From an uncultured Agromyces sp. (lineage in GTDB: Bacteria > Actinomycetota > Actinomycetes > Actinomycetales > Microbacteriaceae), in assembly GCA_913053875.1 (NCBI GenBank), contig CAJXGN010000006.1, positions 124,001 to 188,000 of the forward strand: a stretch of DNA of 64,000 nucleotides, in the 5' to 3' direction. A program made the position numbers and the translations under genes. Below are positions 10,948-20,266 of the stretch, piece by piece; positions within the stretch are counted from its first letter, which is position 1; each line of letters opens with the position of its first letter. Under the pieces are notes generated by a model. It was given only the letters and a program-made list of their open reading frames with translations, had not been told where the DNA came from and did no database searches.

Positions 10948-12822
10948 ATGGCGGGCCGCATTCGACAGAGCGATGTCGAGGAAGTGAAGGCCCGCACGAA
11001 CATCGCCGACATCGTGGGCGAGCACGTGAGCCTGAAGTCGGCGGGCGTGGGCTCGATGAAGGGCCTCTGCCCGTTCCACGACGAGCGCAGCCCGAGCTTC
11101 CACGTGCGGCCCCAGCTCGGCTACTACCACTGCTTCGGCTGCGGCGAGTCGGGCGACGTGTACACGTTCCTCCAGAAGATGGACCACGTCACGTTCACCG
11201 AGGCCGTCGAGCGGCTCGCGGGCCGCATCGCCTACGAGCTGCACTACGAGGACGGCGGCCGCGCCGAGGAGCACGGCAACCGCGCCCGACTGCTCGCGGC
11301 GAACCAGGCGGCGGCCGAGTTCTTCGTCGAGCGGCTCGGCGCCCCCGACGCCGACCCGGGCCGGAAGTTCCTCGGCCAGCGCGGGTTCGACGCCGAGGCC
11401 GCGCGCCGCTTCGGCGTGGGCTACGCGCCGAAGAGCTGGGACGCACTGCTGAAGCACCTGCGCGGCAAGGGCTTCCGCGACGACGAGATCGCGGCCGCGG
11501 GCCTCGTCTCCAGCGGCGACCGGGGCCACTACGACCGGTTCCGCGGACGACTGGTCTGGCCGATCCGTGACATCACCGGGCAGACGGTCGGGTTCGGCGC
11601 ACGCCGCCTGCTCGACGACGACAAGGGGCCCAAGTACCTCAACACGCCCGAGACGCCCGTGTACCACAAGGCGCAGGTGCTCTACGGGCTCGACCTCGCC
11701 AAGCGCGACATCTCGCGCGGGCGGCGCGTGGTCGTCGTCGAGGGCTACACCGACGTCATGGCCTGCCACCTCGCGGGCGTCACGACCGCGGTCGCGACCT
11801 GCGGCACCGCGTTCGGCCCCGACCACATCACCGTGCTGCGGCGCGTGCTGGGCGACGACAGCGGGCTCGGCGAGGTGATCTTCACGTTCGATCCGGATGC
11901 CGCGGGGCAGAAGGCCGCGATGCGCGCCTTCGGCGAGGAGAAGCGCTTCGCCGCGCAGACGTTCGTCGCGGTCGCTCCCGAGGGACTCGACCCGTGCGAC
12001 CTGCGCATCCAGCGGGGCGACGGCGCCGTGCGGGGGCTCATCGAGCGCAAGACGCCGATGTTCGAGTTCGTGATCCGCCACACGCTCGACCAGTACGACC
12101 TCGAGACGGTCGAGGGCCGGGTGGCCGCGCTGCGCGCGGCCGCACCGGTCGTCGCCGAGATCCGCGACCCGTCGCTCCGGCCCGGCTACGCGCGCGAGCT
12201 CGCCCGCATGCTCGGCACGGACCTCGGCGAGGTGCAGCGCGCGGTGCAGGCCGCGGGCCGCGGCGGGGGAGCGCGGCAGGCGCCCGGCCGCGAGTCGCGC
12301 GGCGGTGCGCAGGGCGAGCCCGAGGCATCCGTCGCCCCCGCCGAGCGCCCCTATTCGATCGCCGACCTGCCGCCCGACCCCGCCACCCGCCTCGAGCGCG
12401 ACGCGCTGCAGGCCCTGCTGCAGCACCCCGACCAGGTGGGCGAGCAGCTGCTGCGCCAGGCCGTCGACTGCCGGTTCGGCAACCAGGCCCTCGCGGTCGT
12501 ACGCGACGGCGTCTCGGCGGCCTTCGCCTCGGGCGGCACCCGCGAGCTCGTCGCCCGCGTGGTCACCGAGGTGCCACCCACGTTCGCCGGCCTCGTGCAC
12601 CAGCTGGCCGTCGCGCCCATTCCCGAGCGCAGCGAGCGCGAACTCGCGGCCTACGTGAGCGGCGTCGTCACCTCGCTCGTCGATCGCGAGCTGCTGCGCC
12701 AGAAGGCCGAGCTGCTGGGCCGCCTGCAGCGCACGGATGCCGCGGACCGCGACGCCTACGCGTCGGTGCAGCGCGCCCTCGTGGCCGTCGAGGCCGACCG
12801 GCGGTCGCTTCGGCAGGACTGA
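10948..12822 (+). CDS. dnaG: DNA primase
   Basis: 624-aa primase synthesising RNA primers at the replication fork. It has a CHC2 zinc ribbon (C41-x2-H44 ... C62-x2-C65; [12 protein letters not shown]) and a TOPRIM catalytic core with [12 protein letters not shown] near residue 265 and [10 protein letters not shown] near 315. The C-terminal helical DnaB-binding region begins after a Gly/Arg-rich linker around residue 435. Full family length. A -10 box 7 nt upstream implies a leaderless message. Confidence 0.96.
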   Translation: MAGRIRQSDVEEVKARTNIADIVGEHVSLKSAGVGSMKGLCPFHDERSPSFHVRPQLGYYHCFGCGESGDVYTFLQKMDHVTFTEAVERLAGRIAYELHYEDGGRAEEHGNRARLLAANQAAAEFFVERLGAPDADPGRKFLGQRGFDAEAARRFGVGYAPKSWDALLKHLRGKGFRDDEIAAAGLVSSGDRGHYDRFRGRLVWPIRDITGQTVGFGARRLLDDDKGPKYLNTPETPVYHKAQVLYGLDLAKRDISRGRRVVVVEGYTDVMACHLAGVTTAVATCGTAFGPDHITVLRRVLGDDSGLGEVIFTFDPDAAGQKAAMRAFGEEKRFAAQTFVAVAPEGLDPCDLRIQRGDGAVRGLIERKTPMFEFVIRHTLDQYDLETVEGRVAALRAAAPVVAEIRDPSLRPGYARELARMLGTDLGEVQRAVQAAGRGGGARQAPGRESRGGAQGEPEASVAPAERPYSIADLPPDPATRLERDALQALLQHPDQVGEQLLRQAVDCRFGNQALAVVRDGVSAAFASGGTRELVARVVTEVPPTFAGLVHQLAVAPIPERSERELAAYVSGVVTSLVDRELLRQKAELLGRLQRTDAADRDAYASVQRALVAVEADRRSLRQD

Positions 12823-12900
12823 GCCCCGGCGGGTGCGCCGGCCGAGGAGCATCCGCCCGCCCCTGAGAGCCCGCTGGACGCCTGCCCGCGGCCGACTGGC

Positions 12901-12906
12901 TAGGGT
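12901..12906 (+). promoter_or_regulatory. -10 box of the peptide-binding lipoprotein operon
   Basis: TAGGGT, giving a predicted +1 near 12913 and a 5' UTR of about 60 nt that contains a 16-bp palindrome and a GGAGG ribosome-binding site. Confidence 0.5.
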
Positions 12907-12927
12907 AGCGACAGGGGGAACGTTCGT

Positions 12928-12943
12928 GCGACCGATCGGTCGC
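12928..12943. promoter_or_regulatory. 16-bp perfect palindrome, probable repressor operator
   Basis: GCGACCGATCGGTCGC is self-complementary over all 16 bp. It lies about 16-31 nt downstream of the predicted transcription start of the solute-binding protein gene. Palindromes centred on ACCGATCGGT resemble TetR-family operators; no TetR gene is in the window. Confidence 0.55.
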
Positions 12944-12974
12944 GCCCTCCGCACGCAGGGGGAGGCGAGTGCAC

Positions 12975-14603
12975 ATGTCCCGTGCCACCGCAGTCGCACG
13001 CCGCGGCGGTGCCATCGCGGCGGGGTCCGTCGCCGTGCTCGTGCTCGCGGGCTGCACCGCGGGCGAGGTCGACGACGCCGAGGGCGACGCGACGATCACG
13101 ATCGGCACGACCGAGCGGGTGACGAGCATCGACCCGGCCGGGTCGTACGACAACGGCTCGTTCCAGGTGATGAGCCAGGTCTACCCGTTCCTGCTGAGCT
13201 CGCCGTACGGCAGCTCGGAGGTCGAGCCCGACATCGCAGAGTCGGCCGAGTTCACCTCGCCGACCGAGTACACGGTGACGCTGCAGGAGGGGCTCGAGTT
13301 CGCCAACGGCAACGCACTGACCTCGTCGGACGTGAAGTTCACCTTCGACCGGCAGCTCGCCATCGCCGACCCCGACGGCCCGTCGTCGCTGCTCTACAAC
13401 CTCGCCGGGGTCGAGGCGCCCGACGACCTCACCGTCGTGTTCGAGCTGCTCACCGAGGACGACCAGATCTTCCCGTTCATCCTGTCGAGCCCGGTCGGGC
13501 CGATCGTCGACGAGGACGTGTTCGCCGCCGACGCGGTCACGCCCGACGCCGAGATCGTCGACGGGCAGCCGTTCGCCGGCCAGTACGTCATCGAGGAGTT
13601 CCTGCCCGACGAGCAGGTCGCCTACCGGGCGAACCCCGACTACGCAGGCCTGCTCGGGCCCGCCGCGACCGAGGTGGTGGAGGTCACGTACTACGACGAC
13701 GCCTCCGAGCTGCGCCTGCACGTCGAGGAGGGCGACGTCGACGTCGCGCACCGCACGCTGTCGCCGACCGACATCGCGGAGCTGCGCGAGAGCGATGCGG
13801 TGCAGGTCGTCGACGGTCCCGGTGGCGAGATCCGCTTCATCGTGTTCAACCTCGCCACCATGCCGTTCGGTGCCGAGACGGAGGACGCCGACGAGGAGCA
13901 GGCGCTCGCGGTGCGCCGGGCGGTCGCCGACCTGATCGACCGCACGGCCCTCTCGGAGGACATCTACCTCGGCACGTTCACCCCGCTGCAGTCGTTCGTG
14001 CCGACCGGGCTGCCGGGCGCGACCGAGTCGCTGCTCGAGCGGTACGGCGATGGTTCCGGCGGGCCCGATGCGGATGCCGCGGCGGCACGCCTCGAGGACG
14101 CCGGCGTCCAGACCCCGGTCGCCCTCGACCTCCAGTACGTGACCGATCGCTACGGACCCGATTCGGAGGCCGAGTTCGCCGCCATCACCGAGCAGCTCGA
14201 GGCGGACGGCCTGTTCGCGGTGACGCTCGAGGGCGCCCCGTGGGAGGAGTTCAGCGAGCAGCGCATCGCCGACGCGTACCCGGCGTACCAGCTCGGCTGG
14301 TTCCCCGACTACCCGGACGCCGACAACTACCTGACGCCGTTCTTCCTGCCCGACGGCTACCTCGCGAACCACTACGAGAACGACGAGGTGACCGACCTCA
14401 TCATCGCCCAGGCCACCGAGGCCGACGCCGACGAGCGGATCTCGCTGATCGAGGAGATCCAGGAGCTCGTGGCCGACGACCTGCCCTCGCTGCCGGTGCT
14501 GCAGGGGGCGCAGACCGTCGTCGCGGGCACCGACGTGACCGGCCTCGAGCAGACGCTCGACGCGTCGCTGACGTTCCGCTACGGCGCCCTGGCCGTGCCG
14601 TGA
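12975..14603 (+). CDS. Family 5 (peptide/nickel-type) ABC solute-binding lipoprotein
   Basis: 542-aa secreted lipoprotein: Arg-rich N-terminus, hydrophobic core and lipobox VLAGC with acylated Cys27. The mature part has the SBP_bac_5 pattern (ITIGTTERVTSIDPAGS, VTLQEGLEFANGNALTSSDV, QLGWFPDYPDADNYL). It captures oligopeptides or similar ligands at the membrane. The start ATG at 12975 is preceded by GGAGG with 9-nt spacing; an in-frame GTG at 12969 is too close. An ABC ATPase follows after 78 nt, but no permease genes are present. Confidence 0.9.
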   Translation: MSRATAVARRGGAIAAGSVAVLVLAGCTAGEVDDAEGDATITIGTTERVTSIDPAGSYDNGSFQVMSQVYPFLLSSPYGSSEVEPDIAESAEFTSPTEYTVTLQEGLEFANGNALTSSDVKFTFDRQLAIADPDGPSSLLYNLAGVEAPDDLTVVFELLTEDDQIFPFILSSPVGPIVDEDVFAADAVTPDAEIVDGQPFAGQYVIEEFLPDEQVAYRANPDYAGLLGPAATEVVEVTYYDDASELRLHVEEGDVDVAHRTLSPTDIAELRESDAVQVVDGPGGEIRFIVFNLATMPFGAETEDADEEQALAVRRAVADLIDRTALSEDIYLGTFTPLQSFVPTGLPGATESLLERYGDGSGGPDADAAAARLEDAGVQTPVALDLQYVTDRYGPDSEAEFAAITEQLEADGLFAVTLEGAPWEEFSEQRIADAYPAYQLGWFPDYPDADNYLTPFFLPDGYLANHYENDEVTDLIIAQATEADADERISLIEEIQELVADDLPSLPVLQGAQTVVAGTDVTGLEQTLDASLTFRYGALAVP

Positions 14604-14681
14604 GCGCGATCATGACCCGATCGTCCGGTTCTGCGGGCGTTGCACATGGCGATTCGCAGGGAACTGGGAGAAGGTGGTGAC

Positions 14682-15533
14682 GTGACCCACGGAGCAGCAC
14701 ACGGATACCCCATCAGCGCGAGCGACCTGACCATCGAGTATCCGCCGCACGGTGCGAGCCCCGCCTTCGTGGCGGTGCGCGGGTTCACGCTCGACGTCGC
14801 GCCCGGCGAGGTCGTCGGCCTGCTCGGCGCGGCCGGATCGGGCAAGTCCACGGTGGCGAACGTGCTCGCGGGCGACCACCTGCACGACGCCCACCGCGCG
14901 TCGCCCGTCATCACCGGGGGCGAGGCGACCGTGCTCGGCTACCGCATGCGCGGCCTCGGTCGGCGCAAGGCCGTCGAGCTCGCGTTCGACGTCGGGCACC
15001 TCGCCCAGGACGGCGCATCGCGGCTGACGCCCGATCGCACGGTCGCCGAGATCGTGGGCGAGCCCGTGCTGCTGCGCGACCAGCGCTACTCGCGGCGCGC
15101 GCTGACCGCCAAGGTGGCCGCCATGGTCGATGCCGTGCGCCTCCCGCTCGACATGATGCCGAAGTTCCCGTACGAGCTGTCGAGCGGCCAGCGGCAGCGC
15201 GTCGCGCTCGCGCGCTCGCTCATCCTCGAGCCGACACTGCTGATCGCCGACGACCCGACCGCGGGCATCGACGTGACCGTGCGCGACGCCGTCGTCGACC
15301 TCATCGGCGAGATCCAGCGCGAGCGCGCGTTCTCCGCGCTCGTCGTGAGCCACGACCTCGCGGTGCTCGATCGCATCGCCGACCGCATCGCCGTGCTCGA
15401 CCACGGCGAGATGGTCGCGCTCGGCACCCTGGAGGAGGTGCTCGACGACCCCATCCACCCCTACGTCAAGCGCCTCTCCGAGGCGTACTTCCGCGACATC
15501 CCGGAGGAGTTGCTCGACGACGCGAACGCCTGA
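14682..15533 (+). CDS. ABC transporter ATP-binding protein (Opp/Dpp type)
   Basis: 283-aa ATPase with Walker A GAAGSGKST (~residues 50-58), signature LSSGQRQRVALARS, Walker B LLIADDPTAG, H-loop VVSHDLAV and the HPYVKRL tail typical of oligopeptide-transport ATPases. I use the GTG at 14682 because GGGAGAAGG (14666-14674) is spaced 7 nt from it; an upstream ATG at 14646 lacks a ribosome-binding site. It follows the solute-binding protein, so it probably serves the same transporter, whose membrane subunits must lie elsewhere. Confidence 0.88.
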   Translation: MTHGAAHGYPISASDLTIEYPPHGASPAFVAVRGFTLDVAPGEVVGLLGAAGSGKSTVANVLAGDHLHDAHRASPVITGGEATVLGYRMRGLGRRKAVELAFDVGHLAQDGASRLTPDRTVAEIVGEPVLLRDQRYSRRALTAKVAAMVDAVRLPLDMMPKFPYELSSGQRQRVALARSLILEPTLLIADDPTAGIDVTVRDAVVDLIGEIQRERAFSALVVSHDLAVLDRIADRIAVLDHGEMVALGTLEEVLDDPIHPYVKRLSEAYFRDIPEELLDDANA

Positions 15534-15552
15534 CGGGCGGGGGTGGCCCCGA

Positions 15553-15582
15553 TTGGGAACGCGGGCCCGCGTTTGCTAAAGT
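15553..15582 (+). promoter_or_regulatory. tRNA-Asn promoter
   Basis: TTGGGA (15553-15558), an 18-nt spacer, then TAAAGT (15577-15582), about 20 nt before the tRNA. The spacer contains the palindrome GCGGGCCCGC. Confidence 0.5.
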
Positions 15583-15601
15583 AGCTGAGGCCCTCGCGCG
15601 A

Positions 15602-15677
15602 TCCTCCATAGCTCAATTGGCAGAGCAATCGGCTGTTAACCGATAGGTTCTTGGTTCGAGTCCAAGTGGAGGAGCCA
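15602..15677 (+). tRNA. tRNA-Asn (anticodon GTT)
   Basis: Cloverleaf: acceptor TCCTCCA/TGGAGGA, D-arm AGCTCAATTGGCAGAGC, anticodon loop CTGTTAA with GTT at 15635-15637, T-arm with GTTCGAGTC, discriminator G, and the CCA end encoded (15675-15677). Confidence 0.97.
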
Positions 15678-15680
15678 CCT

Positions 15681-15714
15681 GAACGCCCTCACGACTGTGG
15701 TCGCGGGGGCGTTC
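15681..15714 (+). terminator. Hairpin after tRNA-Asn
   Basis: GAACGCCC (15681-15688) pairs with GGGCGTTC (15707-15714); an inner CGAC/GTCG extends the stem. It starts 3 nt after the encoded CCA, and TCGTCGTCTC follows. Confidence 0.6.
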
Positions 15715-15768
15715 GTCGTCTCCCGATAGTCTGCTGCAGACGACGGATGCCGCGGGGGAGTGCTGCAC

Positions 15769-17580
15769 GTGAACGGTGAACTGCTGCTCGTGCTCGCGCT
15801 GCTCGCCGCCGCGGTCGTGCTGTTCGCCATCGGGCGCCCCCGCATGGACGTCGTCGCGGTGCTCGTCGTGGTCGCGCTGCCGATCACGGGCGTGCTGACC
15901 GTTCCCGAGACGCTCGCCGGGTTCGCCGACCCGAATGTCATCCTCATCGCGGCGCTGTTCGTGGTGGGCGAGGGGCTCTCGCGCACGGGCGTGACGTACC
16001 GGCTGGGCGACTGGCTCGCCGACCGTGCGGGCGCGAGCGCGACCAGGCTCATCGTGCTGCTCATGCTGTCGGTCGCGCTGCTCGGCGCGGTCATGAGCTC
16101 GACCGGGGTCGTCGCGATCTTCATCCCGGTTGTACTCAGCATCGCGTCGCGCACCGGCATGTCCCCGCGTCAACTGATGATGCCGCTCAGCTTCGCGGGC
16201 CTCATCTCGGGCATGCTCACGCTCATCGCGACCGCGCCGAACCTCGTGGTCGACGCCGAGCTGCAGCGCCACGGCAACGAGGGGTTCGACTTCTTCAGCG
16301 TCACGCCCTTCGGCCTCGTCATCCTGGCCCTCGGCATCGGCTACATGCTGCTCGCGCGGCGCATGCTGGGCGACGACCAGCCGGGCGACCTCGCCGCCAC
16401 GCGTCGCACATTCGCCAATCTCGTGGGCGACTACGGGGTCGACCGGCGCACCGGACGCTATCTCGTGGGTGGCGCCTCGCCGCTCATCGGCGTTCCGCTC
16501 TCGGGCATCGTGTTCGACGATGCGCCGAGTTCCGTGCTCGCGCTCGAGCGGCGTCGCTTCCTGCGCGGCACGAGCCTCGCCACGGCCGGTGACGCGACCG
16601 TCGCCCGCGGGGACACCCTCGTGCTCGACATCGCCCCGAGGGCCGACGAGCTCGATCGGCTGTACCTCGAGGAGGTCGAGCTGCCCGGCGACTTCTTCGA
16701 GTCGTACTCGCGGCAGGTCGGCATGGCGGAGGTGATGGTCGCGCCCGACTCGGTCGCGGTCGGCCGCTCCGTGCGCGACCTGCGGTTCCGCACGGAGCAC
16801 GACCTCACGGTGCTCGGGGTGCGCCACGCGGGGCACGCGGCCGACAGCGGCTTCGGCGACCAGCGCCTGCGAGCCGGCGACACGCTGCTCGTGACGGGCG
16901 GATGGGACGCGGTGCACCGCCTGCAGGACGCGAAGCGCGACTACCTCGCCCTCGACCTGCCCGCGGAGGTCGACGAGGTCGCCCCTGCCGCCGATCGCGC
17001 ACCGTTCGCCCTCGCCAGCGTCGGCGTCATGGTGCTCCTGATGATCACGGGCGTGGTGCCGAACGTCATCGCCGGCCTCATCGGCGCGCTCCTGATGGGC
17101 CTGTCCGGAGCGATCACCATGCCGGCCGCGTACCGGGCGATCCACTGGCCGACCCTGCTGCTCATCGCGGGCATGCTGCCGTTCGCGCAGGCGCTCGAGG
17201 TCACCGGCGGCATCGACCTCGCCGCCGACGCCCTGCTGTCCGCCTTCGGCGACGCAGGCCCCCGCGTGCTGCTGATGGCGCTGTTCGCGACGACGGCCGT
17301 CATCGGCCTGTTCGTCTCGAACACCGCGACCGCCGTGCTCATGGCCCCGATCGCGATCACGACCGCGGAACACCTCGGGGTGTCGCCGTATCCGTTCGCG
17401 ATGATCGTCATCCTCGCCGCGTCATCGGCGTTCATGACTCCGGTCTCCTCGCCGGTGAACACGCTCGTGGTCGAGCCGGGACGGTACCGCTTCGGCGACT
17501 TCGTGCGCATGGGCGTGCCGTTCACGGCAATCGTGGTGGTCGTCAGCGTCTTCCTCGTGCCGATCCTGCTGCCGCTGTGA
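15769..17580 (+). CDS. SLC13-family anion carrier with TrkA-C domains
   Basis: 603-aa membrane protein of the ArsB/NhaD-SLC13 class. About six hydrophobic helices come first (ELLLVLALLAAAVVL; VILIAALFVVGEGLSRTG; SSTGVVAIFIPVVLS), then two cytoplasmic TrkA-C (RCK_C) domains at ~215-385, then a second helical half ending in ILAASSAFMTPVSSPVN and VVSVFLVPILLPL. Probably a sodium-coupled dicarboxylate or sulfate carrier; substrate not readable. GTG 15769 is chosen because GGGGGAG (15754-15760) is spaced 8 nt; the GTG at 15760 lies inside that sequence. The stop overlaps azlC. Confidence 0.88.
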   Translation: MNGELLLVLALLAAAVVLFAIGRPRMDVVAVLVVVALPITGVLTVPETLAGFADPNVILIAALFVVGEGLSRTGVTYRLGDWLADRAGASATRLIVLLMLSVALLGAVMSSTGVVAIFIPVVLSIASRTGMSPRQLMMPLSFAGLISGMLTLIATAPNLVVDAELQRHGNEGFDFFSVTPFGLVILALGIGYMLLARRMLGDDQPGDLAATRRTFANLVGDYGVDRRTGRYLVGGASPLIGVPLSGIVFDDAPSSVLALERRRFLRGTSLATAGDATVARGDTLVLDIAPRADELDRLYLEEVELPGDFFESYSRQVGMAEVMVAPDSVAVGRSVRDLRFRTEHDLTVLGVRHAGHAADSGFGDQRLRAGDTLLVTGGWDAVHRLQDAKRDYLALDLPAEVDEVAPAADRAPFALASVGVMVLLMITGVVPNVIAGLIGALLMGLSGAITMPAAYRAIHWPTLLLIAGMLPFAQALEVTGGIDLAADALLSAFGDAGPRVLLMALFATTAVIGLFVSNTATAVLMAPIAITTAEHLGVSPYPFAMIVILAASSAFMTPVSSPVNTLVVEPGRYRFGDFVRMGVPFTAIVVVVSVFLVPILLPL

Positions 17581-18275
17581 GCGCGGAGCGGGCGCGCGTC
17601 GTGCGCGACGGCCTCGCCGTGGGGCTCGCGACGGCCGCCTACGGCATCTCGTTCGGGGCGCTGGCGGTTGCCGCGGGGCTCGACGTCTGGCAGGCGTGCG
17701 TGCTCAGCCTCGTCATGTTCACGGGCGGGTCGCAGTTCGCGCTCGTCGGCGTGATCGCGGCGGGCGGTGCCGCGGCCGGGCCGGCCGCGATCGCGAGTTC
17801 GGTGATGCTCGGGCTCCGCAACGTGGTCTACGGCATGCGCATGTCACCGATCGTGCGGCCGACGGGATGGAAGCGGATCGTCGCGCCATGGTGGACCATC
17901 GACGAGTCGGTCGCCGTGGCGCTCGCGCAACGCGCGCCCGCGCTGCAGCGCGTCGGGTTCTGGGTGACGGGCGCGGCGATCTACGTCGGATGGAACCTCA
18001 CGACGCTGATCGGAGCGCTGATCGGCGACGCACTCGGCGACACGTCGGCGTGGGGGCTCGACGCCGCCGCGGCCGCCGCGTTCCTGGGGCTGCTGTGGCC
18101 ACGGCTGAAGTCGGTGCAGGCGGGCGCCGTCGCGGCAGGGGCGGCCGTCGTCGCCGCGCTGGCCACGCCCGTGCTCGCCCCCGGGCTGCCGGTGCTCGTG
18201 GCGGCTGTCGTCGCCGTCGTCGTCGGCTGGTGGAACCTGTTCGGTCGCCGTGCGGAGCAGGCGGCGGGCGCATGA
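17577..18275 (+). CDS. azlC: AzlC-family branched-chain amino acid exporter, large subunit
   Basis: 232-aa protein with the AzlC signature (RDGLAVGLATAAYGISFGALA, LVMFTGGSQFALVG, RNVVYGMRMSP) and several transmembrane helices. With AzlD it forms a two-component exporter for branched-chain or related amino acids. GTG start overlaps the carrier stop; the gene end overlaps azlD by 4 nt (ATGA), so the three form one operon. Confidence 0.9.
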   Translation: MSAERARVVRDGLAVGLATAAYGISFGALAVAAGLDVWQACVLSLVMFTGGSQFALVGVIAAGGAAAGPAAIASSVMLGLRNVVYGMRMSPIVRPTGWKRIVAPWWTIDESVAVALAQRAPALQRVGFWVTGAAIYVGWNLTTLIGALIGDALGDTSAWGLDAAAAAAFLGLLWPRLKSVQAGAVAAGAAVVAALATPVLAPGLPVLVAAVVAVVVGWWNLFGRRAEQAAGA

Positions 18276-18577
18276 CCCTCTGGCATGTCGTGCTCGTCGC
18301 CTCGGTCGCGACCGCGGCGCTGAAGTTCGTCGGCTACCTCGTGCCGGCCGGCTTCCTCGAGCGCGAGCGCCCCGCGCGCATCGCCGACCTGCTCACGATC
18401 GCCCTGCTGGCAGCGCTCATCGCCGTGCAGGCGCTCGGCGCCGGGCAGGCGCTCGTGGTCGACGCGCGCATCCCGGCACTCATCGTCGCCGCCGCGCTGT
18501 ACGCGGTGCGGGTGCCGTTCGTGCTCGTGGTCGCGGCCGCGGCGGCGGTGGCGGCGGGCATCCGCGCCGTCACCTGA
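18272..18577 (+). CDS. azlD: AzlD-family exporter small subunit
   Basis: 101-aa, almost wholly hydrophobic partner of AzlC with about three to four helices (VVLVASVATAALKFVGYLVP, LLTIALLAALIAVQALG, ALIVAAALYAVRVPFVLVV). The ATG at 18272 overlaps the azlC stop. It converges on def with 15 nt between the stops. Confidence 0.9.
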   Translation: MTLWHVVLVASVATAALKFVGYLVPAGFLERERPARIADLLTIALLAALIAVQALGAGQALVVDARIPALIVAAALYAVRVPFVLVVAAAAAVAAGIRAVT

Positions 18578-18592
18578 GCACGAGGGACGCGC

Positions 18593-19159
18593 TCAGCCCT
18601 CGAGGTCGTCGACCCCGGGCATCCAGCTCACGCCCGGCACGCCCCAGCCGGCCTTGCGGGTCAGCTTCGCGACCGTCTTGCGATCGCCGTCGCCCAGCCG
18701 GTCGACGTAGAGCACGCCGTCCAAGTGGTCGTACTCGTGCTGGAAGATGCGCGCGAGCCAGCCCTCGGCCTCGATCTCGTACGGCTCTCCGTCGAGGTCC
18801 GTCGCGCGCAGCAGCGCCCGCTCCGCCCGGCGGAGCGGGAACCGCTCGCCCGGGAACGACAGGCACCCCTCCGACTCGGTCGCCTCGTCGGGGTCGCCCG
18901 GAATCGGCGGGCTGATCCAGAGCTCGGGGTTGATCGCCACCCCGCGCCACTCGCGATCCTCCTCGTCGGTCCAGCCGAAGGTGAACAGCCGCAGCGGCAC
19001 GCCGACCTGCGGGCCCGCGAGACCGACACCCGGGGCGGCGTCCATGGTCTCGAACATGTCCCGCACCAGCATCCGCAGCTCGTCGTCGATGACCTCGACC
19101 GGGTCGGCGGGGGCGTGGAGCACGGGCTCGCCCGTGATGCGGATGGGGAGGACGGCCAT
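18593..19159 (-). CDS. def: Peptide deformylase
   Basis: 188-aa Fe/Zn enzyme removing the N-terminal formyl group from nascent proteins. All three motifs are present: GVGLAGPQVG, EGCLSFPGE (metal Cys) and HEYDH (metal His pair, catalytic Glu). The -10 box TATCCT (19171-19166, minus) is 6 nt before the ATG, implying a leaderless mRNA. Confidence 0.95.
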   Translation of the reverse strand: MAVLPIRITGEPVLHAPADPVEVIDDELRMLVRDMFETMDAAPGVGLAGPQVGVPLRLFTFGWTDEEDREWRGVAINPELWISPPIPGDPDEATESEGCLSFPGERFPLRRAERALLRATDLDGEPYEIEAEGWLARIFQHEYDHLDGVLYVDRLGDGDRKTVAKLTRKAGWGVPGVSWMPGVDDLEG

Positions 19160-19165
19160 GGCTCA

Positions 19166-19171
19166 AGGATA
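19166..19171 (-). promoter_or_regulatory. -10 box of def (leaderless)
   Basis: TATCCT on the minus strand, 6 nt before the def ATG at 19159; only 16 nt from the divergent -10 box of the DMT carrier. Confidence 0.5.
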
Positions 19172-19187
19172 TCGGCGCCGGTGAGGG

Positions 19188-19193
19188 TAGGGT
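19188..19193 (+). promoter_or_regulatory. -10 box of the DMT carrier (leaderless)
   Basis: TAGGGT, 6 nt before GTG 19200. Confidence 0.55.
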
Positions 19194-19199
19194 CGGAGC

Positions 19200-20117
19200 G
19201 TGGATCCGGACCTGGCCGAGCTGACCGAGCAGATCGCGCTCGATCCGACGCAGTTCATCGGCATCCCGCTCGCGCTGATCGGCGCGGTGTTCCTGTCGCT
19301 CGGTGCGCAGTTCCAGCACCGCGGCGTGGCGAAGGTCGAGCAGAACACCGTCACCTCCGTGGGCAAGGGGCTGAACGGGCGGCAGCTCGCGCTGCTGCTC
19401 GCGCGGCCGTCGTGGGTGCTCGGCACCGTCATGCTCGGCCTCGCGATCGTCTTCCAGCTCTCGAGCCTCTACTTCGCGCCCCTCATCGTGGTGCAGCCGC
19501 TCGGGGCGATCGCCCTCGTGATCACGGCGATCCTCAACTCGCGGGTCGCGCACGTGAAGCTGAACCGCCGCTCGATCATCGCGATCTCGATGTGCGTCGG
19601 TGGCGTCTTCCTGTTCGTCGGCGTCGCGGCGTTCACCGCGGTGGACACGCCGGTCACCGACCGGGACCTCTACACGATCCTCATCGTCCTCGCCGTGACG
19701 GTCGTCCTGCTGGGCACCGCTTTCGCCTTCCTGCGGCACCGCATGCGCGCGATCTTCTACGTGCTCGGCGCCGGATTCCTCTACGGGTTCGTCGCGACGC
19801 TCGCGAAGGTCATCCTCGGGCGCATCGAGCAGGAGGAGTTCGACTGGCTCACGTTGCTCTGCGTCGTCGCGCTGCTCGCGGCGACCGCGCTGGGCGCCTA
19901 CTTCGTCCAGAACGCCTACGCGACGGGTCCACCCGACCTGGTCATCGCAGGCCTCACCGTGGTCGACCCGATGGTCGCGGTCGGCATCGGCATCGTCGTG
20001 CTCGGCGAGGCGTCGCAGGCGCCGCCGTGGGCGAGCGTGGTGTTCGTCATCACCGGAATCGTGGCGGTGTGGGGCGTGTTCGAGCTCGCCCGGCACCATC
20101 CGCAGACGCGTCCCTGA
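19200..20117 (+). CDS. DMT-superfamily (EamA/NIPA-like) membrane protein
   Basis: 305-aa protein with about nine to ten hydrophobic helices (IPLALIGAVFLSLGAQFQHRG; VLGTVMLGLAIVFQLSSLYF; VVQPLGAIALVITAILNSRV; ASVVFVITGIVAVWGVFEL). The pattern VVQPLGAIALV matches the DMT fold shared by EamA and NIPA proteins. Substrate unknown. Start GTG at 19200 fits a leaderless promoter; def is transcribed divergently from the same short region. Confidence 0.8.
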   Translation: MDPDLAELTEQIALDPTQFIGIPLALIGAVFLSLGAQFQHRGVAKVEQNTVTSVGKGLNGRQLALLLARPSWVLGTVMLGLAIVFQLSSLYFAPLIVVQPLGAIALVITAILNSRVAHVKLNRRSIIAISMCVGGVFLFVGVAAFTAVDTPVTDRDLYTILIVLAVTVVLLGTAFAFLRHRMRAIFYVLGAGFLYGFVATLAKVILGRIEQEEFDWLTLLCVVALLAATALGAYFVQNAYATGPPDLVIAGLTVVDPMVAVGIGIVVLGEASQAPPWASVVFVITGIVAVWGVFELARHHPQTRP

Positions 20118-20210
20118 GGGCGCGCCGGCGGGCGACATGCGGACGGTTCCGGAGGGCGCGGGCGCAGGTAGGCTAGGGTGCTGAGCACGCCGCTGACCTC
20201 CCGAATCCGC

Positions 20211-20230
20211 GGCGAAGCGGGCGTTTCGCC
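20211..20230 (+). promoter_or_regulatory. 5' UTR hairpin before the glycosyltransferase
   Basis: GGCGAA (20211-20216) and TTCGCC (20225-20230) form a stem with an 8-nt loop between a TAGGCT/TAGGGT box (~20169-20179) and the GTG at 20267. Function unknown; could be a weak terminator or a leader structure. Confidence 0.3.
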
Positions 20231-20266
20231 TTCCCCTCATCGTTGATCGAACAGGACCACCACCAC

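Noticed and set aside
9361..12999. 1212-aa open frame antisense to dgt/dnaG
   Set aside because: Arg/Ala/Val-rich composition with no domain; a shadow of high-GC codon usage in real genes on the other strand.
20178..20249. Possible leader peptide starting GTGCTGAGC before the glycosyltransferase
   Set aside because: The predicted transcription start lies at or after its GTG, and no amino-acid signal or conserved structure is apparent.
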